NCBI GenBank assembly: GCA_010909165.1
Contig: MU008168.1
Span: 248,001 to 312,000, forward strand
Direction of reading: 5' to 3'
DNA length: 64,000 bases
Origin: Anthoceros angustus
Taxonomy: Eukaryota > Streptophyta > Anthocerotopsida > Anthocerotales > Anthocerotaceae
In this document: piece after piece, positions 22,651-33,249 of the stretch
Layout of the letters: every line of letters starts with the position of its first letter
How positions within the stretch are numbered: position 1 is the first letter of the stretch
Program-made: the position numbers and the translations under genes
The notes under the pieces: generated by a model
What the model was told of the DNA's origin: nothing
Seen by the model: the letters and a program-made list of their open reading frames with translations, nothing else
The model's database searches: none

Positions 22651-25600
22651 ATGGACACATCCTTTTTGTTCGCCGGGGTGCACTTTGACAAGGAGCGAGT
22701 GCGGAAGGACCTCCGGCTGCTCAAGGTGCGGGCAGGTGACGGTGGTTGAAGCGCAGTGATGGGGCCAGCTGAACTGATTCTGATCAGCTACGGTTGCAAA
22801 ATTGGCGTCTGCAGGGAAAGGAGGAGCTCGAGGAGGTCCGGTCTGATGTTGTTCATGACCCGCACGAGAAGGGCACACAGAGTAGCGGAAATGTGGACGC
22901 AGTGCTGCGGCAAACCAAGCGGAAACGGAAAGGAAACGCTGATCCAGGTGATGGTTTGTTACGAAAGTGGTGTGATTCGGACCGAATTTGTCTGCAAAAG
23001 CCTGACATTGGGTGTGGCGTGGCAGGGGATGTCGACGGGACTGTAAGCATTTTCGAGCCCCTTGCTGCCTTGCCTGCCCCTGTGACCAAGAGACAGAAAC
23101 TTGGAGGTCAAGATGATGCCAAGTCAAGGATTTCTGCTCAGGAGGTTCGTGTCTAGTTTGTTTTCGGTTGAGGTAGGGTTGTTGGGATGCTGTGACCGAC
23201 ATATCGTGGCGTACAGGCTGTTGCAGTGATGAGGAAGAAGTTTCGAATTCATGTTGCAGGCCATGACATCCCCGCCCCGCTGGAGGATTTTGAGCAGCTG
23301 AAATCACGGTAAGCTGCTTGGTGCGGATTCTCATTTCTGCAGTCGTTTAGATCTGAGCCCTGTTGATGATGTCAGGTTGGACAATGGGGGGTCAAGGATT
23401 TAGAGATGTGCGTGGAACATTTCAGGTATCGATGCAAGTCATATCTGCTGAGCAACATCGTCCAATTGGGGTACAAGGAGCCAACCCCAATACAGCGGCA
23501 GGCTATCCCGCTGCTTCTCAGTGTATATTCTTCGTTTCTCTGTTATCGTGGTTTAACACCAGTGCCCCTGCACAGTTGCAGTTTTTTTATTTTCCTTTGT
23601 TTTAGGGTGACATTGTATTTGACACTGCTTTGTTGAAGTAGTATGTTGTCTTGTTCTCATTTCATGGAGCTGCTCCTTCCCTGCAGGACCGGGAGTGTCT
23701 GGCATGTGCCCCGACAGGCTCTGGCAAAACTTTGGCCTTCATGTTGCCCATTTTGATGAAGCTTAAGGTTTGGATCCCCTTTTGGCTGGGGTCTTCTGTC
23801 TGTTAGTCACCAGCTACGTTGGCATAAGGAGTAGCTGCTGATTTCTGATGCTTGACATGGGTTGCAGGCGCCCAAAACTGGACCGATTCGTGCTCTTATT
23901 CTGTGCCCAACCAGAGAACTTGCTCTGCAAACAGCCCGTGAATCCCGGAGGCTAAGTGAAGGGAAAAACTTCAAGATAAAGTCAATGACGAAAACACTCT
24001 TCCAACGGGCTAGCTTGGAAAAATGTGCCTGTGATGTGCTTGTATCCACTCCGCGAAGGCTGCGCCTTCTATTGAAGAGGTCAAAGATAGACCTGAGCAG
24101 GTAGTCCTTGTACAGGTGCCGTCCTTGGGTTTGTATCATGGGTTTGCAGTCATGTAGTGAGATCTGCTATGATGGTGATGTGGCTAATATCCCTGCGGTT
24201 CTGTTGTGCAGTGTCAGTCACCTAGTTTTGGATGAGGCAGACAAGCTATTTGAGATGGGTTTCGTCAAGGATATTGATGCTGTGGTTGCTGCTTGTGCAA
24301 ACCCTGCAGTTGTTAGAGCATTGTTTAGCGCTACCTTGCCTGATACAGTGGAAGAATTAGCACGGTCTATCATGCATGATGCTGCCCGCATAGTCGTTGG
24401 CGAAAGGTTAGCGGCTTCCCTGTGTTGCCTGCTTTGTACTATTGTCTGGATTTTATGAATGGTGATGCTACATGGATGGTGATTGGGACTATGCACAAGA
24501 ACAGGTATTTTAGGACAGTCGAAGGTCTTTTTGGTCTGTTATCTGCTTTGACATCAGAGCAAAGAGGAAGGCCACCAAAGAGTCTTGCATTGACGAGCAC
24601 TATCGTTCTGTAGGAATTCGGCTTCTCAAAGTGTACATCAGCGGTTGTTATTTGTTGGGAGTGAAGATGGGAAACTTCTTGCTCTTCGTCAAATTTTTAG
24701 AGAGGTAAACTAGTTTTCATATGCTGATTTCTTCTGAGCTGGGTGTGGACTTTGAGAGTCAAGGGTAGGGGATGAAGTCTTCAGGATCTTGATTCTGAGG
24801 TAATTGACCCCGGAAATCACTATTGCAGTCTTTACCCTGCCTTTCTGGGTATGCTGTCATTGGTTAGCCGTGCTTCTGCTCTATTGCTATTGTTGATGTG
24901 GTTGGGACGCTCTCATTGTGCATGAACGCCTCAACAGGTTGTTGATGACTTAGATATTCTGAATGTGCCTTGCAGGATTTTGAGCCTCCTGTCATCATTT
25001 TTGTTCAAAGTAAGGAGAGGGCCAAGGAGCTACACCAGAATCTCCTGTTGGAGGGTATCAACGTAGATAGTATTCATGGAGACCGGTCTCAATATCAGGT
25101 CAGTAGTTGGATGCGCACACCTACCTGGCAGTTCTTTGAATCTGTTACTGTACTGCTTGAGGTCCCAGACAATGTTCTGATACTTGACTCACCTTGTGCC
25201 AATTGACTTGCAGCGCACTCTGGCTGTCGAAAACTTCCAATCAGGAAAAACCTGGGTTCTGGTCGCAACTGACGTTGTGGCTCGCGGAATAGATTTTAAG
25301 GATATAAATCTGGTGATCAACTTTGACATGCCTGTGTCAACCATTGACTACGTTCACAGAATTGGTGAGTGATTTCATGCCTGCCTGAGATTATGAAAGG
25401 GTTTTCAGATCGTTGTACTCTCTCGTCTTCTCTGATCCACGGGCTGCATGACCAGGTCGCGCTGGTAGGGCAGGAAAGCAAGGAAAAGCAGTGACGCTGT
25501 ACACGGAAAAGGATGCTGGATTTATACGCTCAATAGCCAACACGATGGTCTTGTCTGGAAGCGAAGTCCCCGCGTGGATCCTTGCACTTCCCAAGAGGAA

Positions 25601-25676
25601 GTATAAGAAGAAACGGCCACCGTCAAGAAAGCATATCGGCATAAAAGCACTCGTCTCCGATTCTAGTAAATCGTGA
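22651..25676 (+). CDS. RH57: DEAD-box RNA helicase RH57 (ROK1/DDX52 family)
   Basis: ATP-dependent RNA helicase of the nucleolus needed for 18S rRNA maturation in the small-subunit processome. Eleven exons join in frame: 22651-22725, 22815-23144, 23217-23308, 23426-23522, 23687-23767, 23868-24100, 24212-24406, 24614-24704, 24976-25098, 25214-25364 and 25456-25676, giving 562 aa (Arabidopsis RH57 about 540). Seen in order: SLFAG-like start [12 protein letters not shown] motif ([13 protein letters not shown]), Walker [50 protein letters not shown] and YVHRIGRAGR. The usual GG motif is missing, as in DDX52. Exon 2 could alternatively end at 22,947. The tail is Lys-rich. Confidence 0.92.
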
Positions 25677-25689
25677 GTACCACAAGTCC

Positions 25690-25928
25690 AAATGGCTTAG
25701 TTGTTGTTGTTGTTGTTGTTGTTGCTGCTTAGGCCTAATGGACACACATTTATAAGAACGCCGTGATTAAGCATCCTGAGCTTGGATCGGTACATAGATG
25801 GGGTGCCTAAAGGGAGTGGATGCCGTGCAAGTAGCTGAGGCACACCATGGTACAAGTTGTCAAGTACCAAGTCCCATGACGGAAATCCGTTTTTAGTGGA
25901 GTTCAATAAAATTCTTCTTCTTCTACTA
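25690..25928 (+). mobile_element. Short interspersed retroelement, copy 2
   Basis: The most complete copy. It starts with (TTG)7 at 25,698 and cctaatggacacacatttat, has a 190-bp body, and ends gttcaataaaattc followed by (TTC)4. The AATAAA next to the tail looks like its own polyadenylation signal. It begins about 15 bp after the RH57 stop codon, on the same strand, so it lies in that gene's 3' untranslated region or replaces it. No protein is encoded. Confidence 0.75.
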
Positions 25929-26945
25929 GGTAGCCCAGTTTGCCCCTCCTAGCTTCCACATCCCATGGCAGTCATGAACGGCAGCCCGGAGATCAATGAA
26001 ATCCCTAACCCCAGAATGGCGGGGGGTCTCCGGAGCTATTTTCCCGATAAGTAGATACCGAGTCGATACTGAGACTCTCCCTTCTTTCTTGACGCCAATG
26101 CTACCTCAAAAACCCTCAGTAATTCAAGTCTGCCTCAATCTCACACGGTCTTTCCATCGATATCAGTCCTGCCCCATCCAACTTCCATGGAAAAAAAAAA
26201 ATCCCCGCATTGTTTGTGAAGTTTCGAAAGCCCATGGCCATCCCGGGCGGTTGGGCCTAATTTTCCACACCCCGGCTTGCATCACCGAACCGCATGTTCA
26301 TGCCACTCGAAAAACAAGTGCTTTGCCATGACCACGGCCAAAAACTCGGAATTGCCCTGGCATGAAGGATCGCTACCATCCTTGTGGAGCTTTTGTGAAG
26401 CGATTCTTACAAATGTAATGCACAGTTGGGTTTAGGGTCTACGGGCCCACCTACGCTCCTACCACAATGCGCAACGCATACACACGGCGCCTCCCATTCG
26501 CCCATCTTCGTCCACGTCGCCTTGGCTTACGCCACCTTTTGCCTTCCACTCGACCTTGTAAAGCCCACCCAGTAGCGCGTTTTTGTAAAGCCCACCCTGT
26601 AGGGTATTTGACAACAAGCGTTGTAAAACGGTACCGTAGGGCTATTTACAACATGTCGGTTTTTTTACAATAAGGAATGTGTAGCACCCTATCCCAGTAG
26701 TGATTTTACTCAAGGCTGCTTGATTGTGGAGTTCCAATGGACCCAATATTACTCCTGAAGGGAGGACATGTAGCACTTTTTTTAGTTCAAGGAGTACATG
26801 CAAATTACTACTAATCTAATAGCTCTATCTAGTGAGATAATGTTTCCTTTGTCCTCACCAAACTTGCAACTATTCAAAATGTTGCACCCTTGGTTATGAA
26901 GATAGATCCTCAACGTGTGGCAAGCTAATGGTCACACATAGGTTA
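25929..26945. other. Intergenic, no gene seen
   Basis: No recognisable frame. The phrase tgtaaagcccaccc(a/t)gtag is duplicated in tandem at about 26,558-26,602. The stretch separates the 3' ends of RH57 (+) and SPAG16 (-), which converge here. Confidence 0.5.
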
Positions 26946-26949
26946 AAGT

Positions 26950-29900
26950 TCAAGCTGACCATATTCTAAAAGTACTATCAGATCCTCCAGACACGAGGAA
27001 CTTTCCATTGGGATCGAATACCAATGCTTGTACTGCATCATCATGTCCCCGCAACTCATTGATTGGTACAACTTCCGTACCAATATGGAAACTGCAAGGA
27101 AATATATAAAAGTAAGTCAATTTTTCTTCTTGATTGTGCCAATTAAATATAGAGTCAAAGGTTGATTCAGATTTTGTTACCATTTAATCCGACTATCATT
27201 GCTTGCAATAGCAACAACATGACCACTCCTATCAAAGCAACATTTATTTGCCGAATGTGGTCCCACATTTATGGTAGCAAACTCTTGAACTTTTCGCACA
27301 TCCCATAATTTAACAACACCATCAGCATCTACAGAAGCTATCATGAATCCCTGCAAACAAGGTTGTTGCTCAGACATAAAAGCAGAAAATAAAAAGTATT
27401 TCAAATTTTCATCAAAAAAATAAAAAGAACTCAAGCATTAAGGACGGGTTATGAATACTTTTGGATCAAATGCTGCATGATTGCATGAGCTTTGGTGGCC
27501 GTAAAACGTTTGGACACAAAGTGTAGATCGAGCATCCCATAAGCTCACTGTCTTATCACTTGAAGCTGTACATAGAATATTAGTATAATTTTGCCATACA
27601 ACTCCATTAACCGAGTCAACGTGACCTCTAAGTGTTCCTCTACATCTCATCCTATGAAATGTTATAAGAACGAGTTAAGATTAGTTTGAGATTAATAAAA
27701 AGGTATTTTTCATAGATATAACATTTTAGTTAATGAAAAACTTTAAGTGCTCTAGGTACATATGAACTAACCCTGGGAGATCCCAAATTCGTGAAGTATG
27801 GTCAAGAGAGGAGCTAGCTGCGACATCACCGCTAAAATGAAAAGCAATTGCCCAAACTGCCTGATTTTTTTTGTATTATTAGCATATTTTACCTCTCCCC
27901 CTTGAAGAATCGAGTAGTTTAGTGCAAATATATAAAATCCAATTTTAGTGCAATTCCTACCTGAGTATGTTCTGTAAATGTATGTATACAACGAGCCTTT
28001 TCAAAACTCCACACCTTCACTGTGCAATCTCCAGAAGATGAAACCAATTGCATGCCACTATTCACACAGCAAGAGACTGAAACATCATTAATTACAGCTT
28101 CAACAGTTGTAAAGTGTTTTGATATATGCAACTAAATCACCTTGGATGGAAATCTAAACCAGCAACCCAATCTTTGTGACCATCTCCAGTCATGATTAAG
28201 TCACCAGCTGGAAGACCCCACATTCTCCATGTGCAATCATCTGAGGCTGTAACCACTACGGGCTTCTTTGGATGAATAACAACACTGTAAGTAAGAAAAT
28301 AATGTTGAAATTCCAGCATTTTTTTTCCATACAAAAAAGAAACTCAAGTGTTTGGTTAAGAAACTTGTTTGTGGGTAAATGTTGACATCTCACTTGCTAA
28401 CCGACATCAAGTGGCCTTTGAATGTCTTTTGTAAATTGAAATAGTTTACTGGAGTAGGCTCAAGATCCATATCAATAAAATGATTTGTCCGAGTTGCAGT
28501 TAAAGGATCTGGTTTAGTACTTTCACTCGAAGTTGTTGATTTTGGTGGTGTGGGAACAGTCTCACAAGCAGCATCTTTAATGTCTCTTAAGGAAAGTAAA
28601 TTGGTAACCTAGTAACAAACATAATTATGTTATATAGATACATTACCATAAAAAGATTACTTATGGAATAATTTTAACTTACTTTATGTAAAAGTCTATC
28701 TCTTTCAAGTGCTAGCATTGCCTTCTCACGAAGAATATCTTCATATTTTTTCTTCAAAGTTGTGATAACTGGTTCATATTTAGAATAATGTCGTTTTAAA
28801 TTCTGCCGTTTAAAACACCATAGAATGAACACCTCTTGCAGCTACATATCAAAACTAGGATACTATTTTAAACATATAGGATGTAGATGAAATCAAAACC
28901 TTAATAGTCCATATCAACTTGTTCTTTTCTTGCGCAATTCGATTGTGATGCATACGATGCACATTTCTTTCTTTACGAAATTTTTCAAACATTTTTTGTC
29001 TACACCTGCAATCTGGAAGAAAGTCGGGTTCAATGACAAATTCCTCATCCCGAATCTTTATCCACAAAATATATAATTATAAAAAATATAAGATAAATAT
29101 TTTGAGTTATATATGTTTACCGGGAGGATCGATCTTGGGGCTAGATGATTCGCATCATGAAGCTGGTTCTAGATTCTCAATAGCATCTTGCATTTCAAGA
29201 TGTCTTGTGTATTCATCGGCACTTTACCGACTTCACTTTCATTGATTTCTCCTTTACTCAACATCTCCTCCCATTCTTTCTCAAGCATCATGTAAACACA
29301 TCATATGAATATTATTTTACAGAAATATTTTTAATAATCTATTGATTTTTAATTCTTATTAAAATTTTACCTCAAATATATCAAGAGTTTTCTTAAGCCT
29401 CTTTTGTAGAGGAAATTTCTTATAAAGTCATCTGCTACTTCTACTTTTCGTTTTATAAAGGGATCAAATGTTGTTCCGTCGTCGCACCTTTGCCTATAAT
29501 CAATCATGAATTGATGAGCTAATGAAAACAATAGTACGACCATTATCCATATTGGTACCTAAAATGACATAATTTTAGATAAAAACATGATATTTTCTCC
29601 TATTCACACAAAGAAGAGAAAACATCATTAATTACAGCTTCAACAGTTGTAAAGTGTTTTGATATATGCAACTAAATCACCTTGGATGGAAATCTAAACC
29701 AAAGAACCCAATCTTTGTGACCATCTCCATCATGATTAAGTCACCGAAGACCCACATTCTCCATGTGCAATCATCTCGAGGTGTAACCACTACGGGCTTC
29801 TTTGGATGAATAACAACACCGTAAGTAAAATAATGTTGAAATTCCAGCATTTTTTCCATACAAAAAAGAAACTCAAGTGTTTGGTTAAGAAACTTGTTTG

Positions 29901-31402
29901 TGGGTAAATGTTGACATCTCACTTGCTAACCGACATCAAGTGGCCTTTGAATGTCTTTTGTAAATTGAAATAGTTTACTGGAGTAGGCTCAAGATCCATA
30001 TCAATAAAATGATTTGTCCGAGTTGCAGTTAAAGGATCTGGTTTAGTACTTTCACTCGAAGTTGTTGATTTTGGTGGTGTGGGAACAGTCTCACAAGCAG
30101 CATCTTTAATGTCTCTTAAGGAAAGTAAACCTAGTAACAAACATAATTATGTTATATAGATACATTACCATAAAAGATTACTTATGGAATAATTTTAACT
30201 TACTTTATGTAAAAGTCTATCTCTTTCAAGTGCTAGCATTGCCTTCTCACGAAGAATATCTTCATATTTTTCTTCAAAGTTGTGATAACTGGTTCATATT
30301 TAGAATAATGTCGTTTTAAATTCGCGTTTAAAACACCATAGAATGAACACCTCTTGTACATATCAAAACTAGGATACTATTTTAAACATATAGGATGTAG
30401 ATGAAATCAAAACCTTAATAGTCCATATCAACTTGTTCTTTTCTTGCGCAATTCGATTGTGATGCATACGATGCACATTTCTTTCTTTACGAAATTTTTC
30501 AAACATTTTTTGTCTACACCTGCAATCTGGAAGAAAGTCAGTTCAATGACAAATTCCTCATCCCCGGAATCTTTATCCACAAAATATATAATTATAAAAA
30601 AATATAAGATAAATATTTTTGAGTTATATATGTTTACTGGGAGGATCAGTACTGGGCTAGATGATTCGCATCATGAAGCTGGTTCTGTAGATTCTCAATA
30701 GCATCTTGCATTTCAAGATGTCTTGTGTATTCATCTGGCACTTTACCGACTTCACTTTCATTGATTTCTCCTTTACTCAACATCTCCTCCCATTCTTTCT
30801 GAAGCATCATGTAAACACATCATATGAATATTATTTTACAGAAATATTTTTAATAATCTATTGATTTTTAATTCTTATTAAAATTTTACCTCAAATATAT
30901 CAAGAGTTTTTCTTAAGCCTCTTTTGTAGAGGAAATTTCTTATAAAGTCATCTGCTACTTCTACTTTTCGTTTTATAAAGGGATCAAATGTTGTTCCGTC
31001 TGGTCGCACCCCTTTGCCTATAATCAATCATGAATTGATGAGCTAATGAAAAACAATAGTACGACCATTATCCATATTGGTACCTAAAAATGACATAATT
31101 TTAGATAAAAACATGATATTTTCTCCTGTATTCACACCTAATAATAATGATAATCGTTGAAGTGAACGGATTGTATCGTCTAAATCTTCCGATTGGACAT
31201 CATCTTCGGTGTCGCTTTCAATTGCAACATCCTCATATGCATAATCAATATTTGTGTCAACATCAGATCCAATACCATCATTGATACCTGCAATTAAGGG
31301 TTTAATATTCGACTTACCTCAATCTTTTTGGAATATGATCTCAAGAACAACATTATACTTACCTTGCAAGACAAATTCAACGTCGTTCTTGGGGCTTTCC
31401 AT
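26950..31402 (-). CDS. SPAG16: SPAG16/PF20, axonemal central-apparatus WD40 protein
   Basis: A protein of the central pair apparatus of motile 9+2 axonemes (PF20 in Chlamydomonas), required for flagellar beating; in a plant it would act in sperm. Exons on the minus strand: start 31363-31402, 31138-31287, then VEVADDFIRNFLYKRGLRKT (about 30.9-31.0 kb), the helix HRMHHNRIAQEKNKLI and a coiled coil (to 28.69 kb). Seven WD40 repeats follow: 28391-28612, 28142-28287, 27961-28075, 27775-27862, 27468-27652, 27182-27353 and 26950-27092. Diagnostic phrases are GHKDWVAGLDFHP, LWDARSTLCVQTFYGH and the C-terminal SGGSDSTFRIWSA. A 1.5 kb internal duplication repeats the middle exons; the frame is intact only if one half of each copy is used. 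Confidence 0.85.
28085..29607 (-). repeat. SPAG16 internal duplication, unit 1
   Basis: Matches 29,620-31,136 along its length. Its 28,085-29,120 half encodes intact exons (for example IRDEEFVIEPDFLPDC, and the WD40 exon with TASDDCTWRMWG). Its 29,140-29,600 half has frame-breaking deletions: GTGCGACGACGG where unit 2 has a readable VRPDG, and a lost A in the KRGLRKT stretch. Confidence 0.85.
29620..31136 (-). repeat. SPAG16 internal duplication, unit 2
   Basis: Matches 28,085-29,607. Its 30,670-31,136 half is intact (KGVRPDGTTFDPF; KVPDEYTRHLEMQDAIENL). Its 29,620-30,650 half is damaged: splice acceptor cggcag reduced to cgcg near 30,320, a lost A in the coiled-coil exon, and several lost bases in the WD40 exon near 29,700-29,760. 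Confidence 0.85.
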
Positions 31403-32030
31403 GTTTGAAGTGATAACGTTGATCTTTCAATGACATATACGTTTTACACCAAAGAAAGAGATATCTATAAATCCATGGATAACAACTTCAATAAAGTAGA
31501 GTTTCAAGCATAAATATATTCATGTATTACGTATATTCAGTAGCTCATGTCAAGTTCTTCCACTTTGTGATGGACAAAACAGAGAGAGTTTCTTTCAACT
31601 ATAGACAACCTTTCAAGAGTTTCTTCTAATAGTGATTTGTTTCAAGCGAGTTTCTATCAAATATAGAAGAGTTTCTTCTAAAAGTGATTTGTTTTGAGCG
31701 ACTCTACAAATAGTCTTACAGGGAAAAAAATCTTAACATTATATTTATGATTATTTTCCTTATTATTAATTTTTATTTATGATTAGAATTTATAATTTTT
31801 TAGGATTAAGATTTTGCTTCTCCTCTTTTTTAATATTTTTCTTTTCGAATAAGAACTATGAAAGAGAATGTATTTTTGTCATAGCCTTTAGAATTTGATT
31901 GTGAGCTAAACTTTTTGCAAAGATACATTATCAAAACCCTGTGACATATAAAGAGTACTAACTAATGAGAGGATCTGCATTAAACATCAACTTAATGCTG
32001 TGCATTTCAAGAGTTTTGTAGTTTGTGAAA
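31403..32030. promoter_or_regulatory. Shared AT-rich promoter of SPAG16 and TTC29-like gene
   Basis: A 628-bp region between two divergent axonemal genes. The heptamer GAGTTTC occurs five times on the plus strand within 177 bp, at 31,499, 31,586, 31,617, 31,648 and 31,669. Part of this is a direct repeat of about 34 bp (gagtttcttctaatagtgat and its continuation at 31,617 and 31,669, spaced 52 bp). The right half (31,730-31,830) is almost pure A/T. The motif is a candidate binding site for a regulator active in sperm formation; that role is inferred. Confidence 0.5.
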
Positions 32031-33239
32031 ATGTCACACCACGCTATTAAACGATTCTCAAAATCTGCTCGTAAGGCTTCAAAATATGTAATTGTGAAGC
32101 CAAAAGAAGCTACATTAACTGTTGCAGAAACCAGAGCACGGTTTTATGAAAAATTAATAAATGACTATAGACCTGCTGACATTGGATTAACAAAAATGAT
32201 AATACCAAAGCAACAAATATGTTGTGTCAATCTGCTTGCATCTGGACATCCCAAGGCATTCATAGAGTTTTTTGAGCTCACGCACGGTAAGGAGGATCCA
32301 GAGTTGAAAAAGTTAGATATTAATGATATGCCTATACCTCCACTTGTGAAGCAAGCTAGAATTGAGGCAACATTAGAACCCCTGAGCACAAATTTCATCA
32401 CAGCTGAATTGGCAAGTAGATCGAATGACTATGAAAAGTTGTTCCATTCTAGACTCCAAATAGCTAAAACCTTAGAAATCTCTGGTGAATTGAACAAAGC
32501 AATATATTGTTATGCAAAATGTAATACTGTAGCTGATAATTTTAGTAAACGTAATAGTCATCTATGTGAGGTGAAACATAATTTGGGAAAAGTGTATGAG
32601 AGGTTAGATGATATACCAAAAGCCACACTATGTTATGAAGAATACTTGAAGTTGGGTGAAACTGGTAAAAGTCCACATGACATAGTCAATGCAGCTGTCA
32701 ACCTCCTCAAAGTGTATGTCCTATATGCTGGACGAATTAAAGGTGATAATCCAACAGAATGTATTGCATTTTTAGAAAAGGCAATAACTATGGCCACAAT
32801 ATGCGGCAATGAGCAAGCCCTTGGGGAGGCAAAATACAGCATAGGCCTCCTATATGAAAGGTTGGGTAAACATGAAATATCACTCAAATACCAGAATGAA
32901 TATCTTGAGATATGTGCAACACTTAAGGATATTTTAGGTGAAAGCAAAGCTCATGAAGCATTATCCATAGCTTATGAAGCAAATGGAGATGCTAAAACAG
33001 CTACTAGCCACATGGAACAGTTTTTCGAATCAGCTGAAGGTACTGACTTGGATAACAAAGCTCGAGCTAGTTGCAAGCTTGGCATACTTTATAACAGGCA
33101 TAAGCAGGCCCAACGGGCAGTAGAGAAGTTTGAAAGTTTCTATCAAATGGCTTGTGAGTTGAAGAATATTAGGCTGATGGACCAAGCTAAGTATAACCTC
33201 GGCATCGCTCGTGGAACCCTCAAAACAATTGTAAAGTAA
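32031..33239 (+). CDS. TTC29: TPR protein, TTC29-like axonemal factor
   Basis: Intronless frame of 402 codons from the ATG at 32,031; the frame is open two codons further upstream, but from GTG. The first 110 residues are a unique region (VTVAETRARFYEKLI-like segment, then IIPKQQICCVNLLASGHP). From about residue 120 helices repeat in TPR style: LEISGELNKAIYCYAKC, HNLGKVYERLDDIPKATLCY, AKYSIGLLYERLGKHEISLK, AHEALSIAYEANGDAKTATS and KLGILYNRHKQAQRAVEKFE. Length and layout fit TTC29, a TPR protein of motile cilia needed for sperm movement in animals. The assignment rests on layout and on its divergent neighbour SPAG16; another TPR protein is possible. AT-rich codon use differs from the GC-rich gene next to it. 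Confidence 0.6.
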   Translation: MSHHAIKRFSKSARKASKYVIVKPKEATLTVAETRARFYEKLINDYRPADIGLTKMIIPKQQICCVNLLASGHPKAFIEFFELTHGKEDPELKKLDINDMPIPPLVKQARIEATLEPLSTNFITAELASRSNDYEKLFHSRLQIAKTLEISGELNKAIYCYAKCNTVADNFSKRNSHLCEVKHNLGKVYERLDDIPKATLCYEEYLKLGETGKSPHDIVNAAVNLLKVYVLYAGRIKGDNPTECIAFLEKAITMATICGNEQALGEAKYSIGLLYERLGKHEISLKYQNEYLEICATLKDILGESKAHEALSIAYEANGDAKTATSHMEQFFESAEGTDLDNKARASCKLGILYNRHKQAQRAVEKFESFYQMACELKNIRLMDQAKYNLGIARGTLKTIVK

Positions 33240-33249
33240 ATTAAAATTG

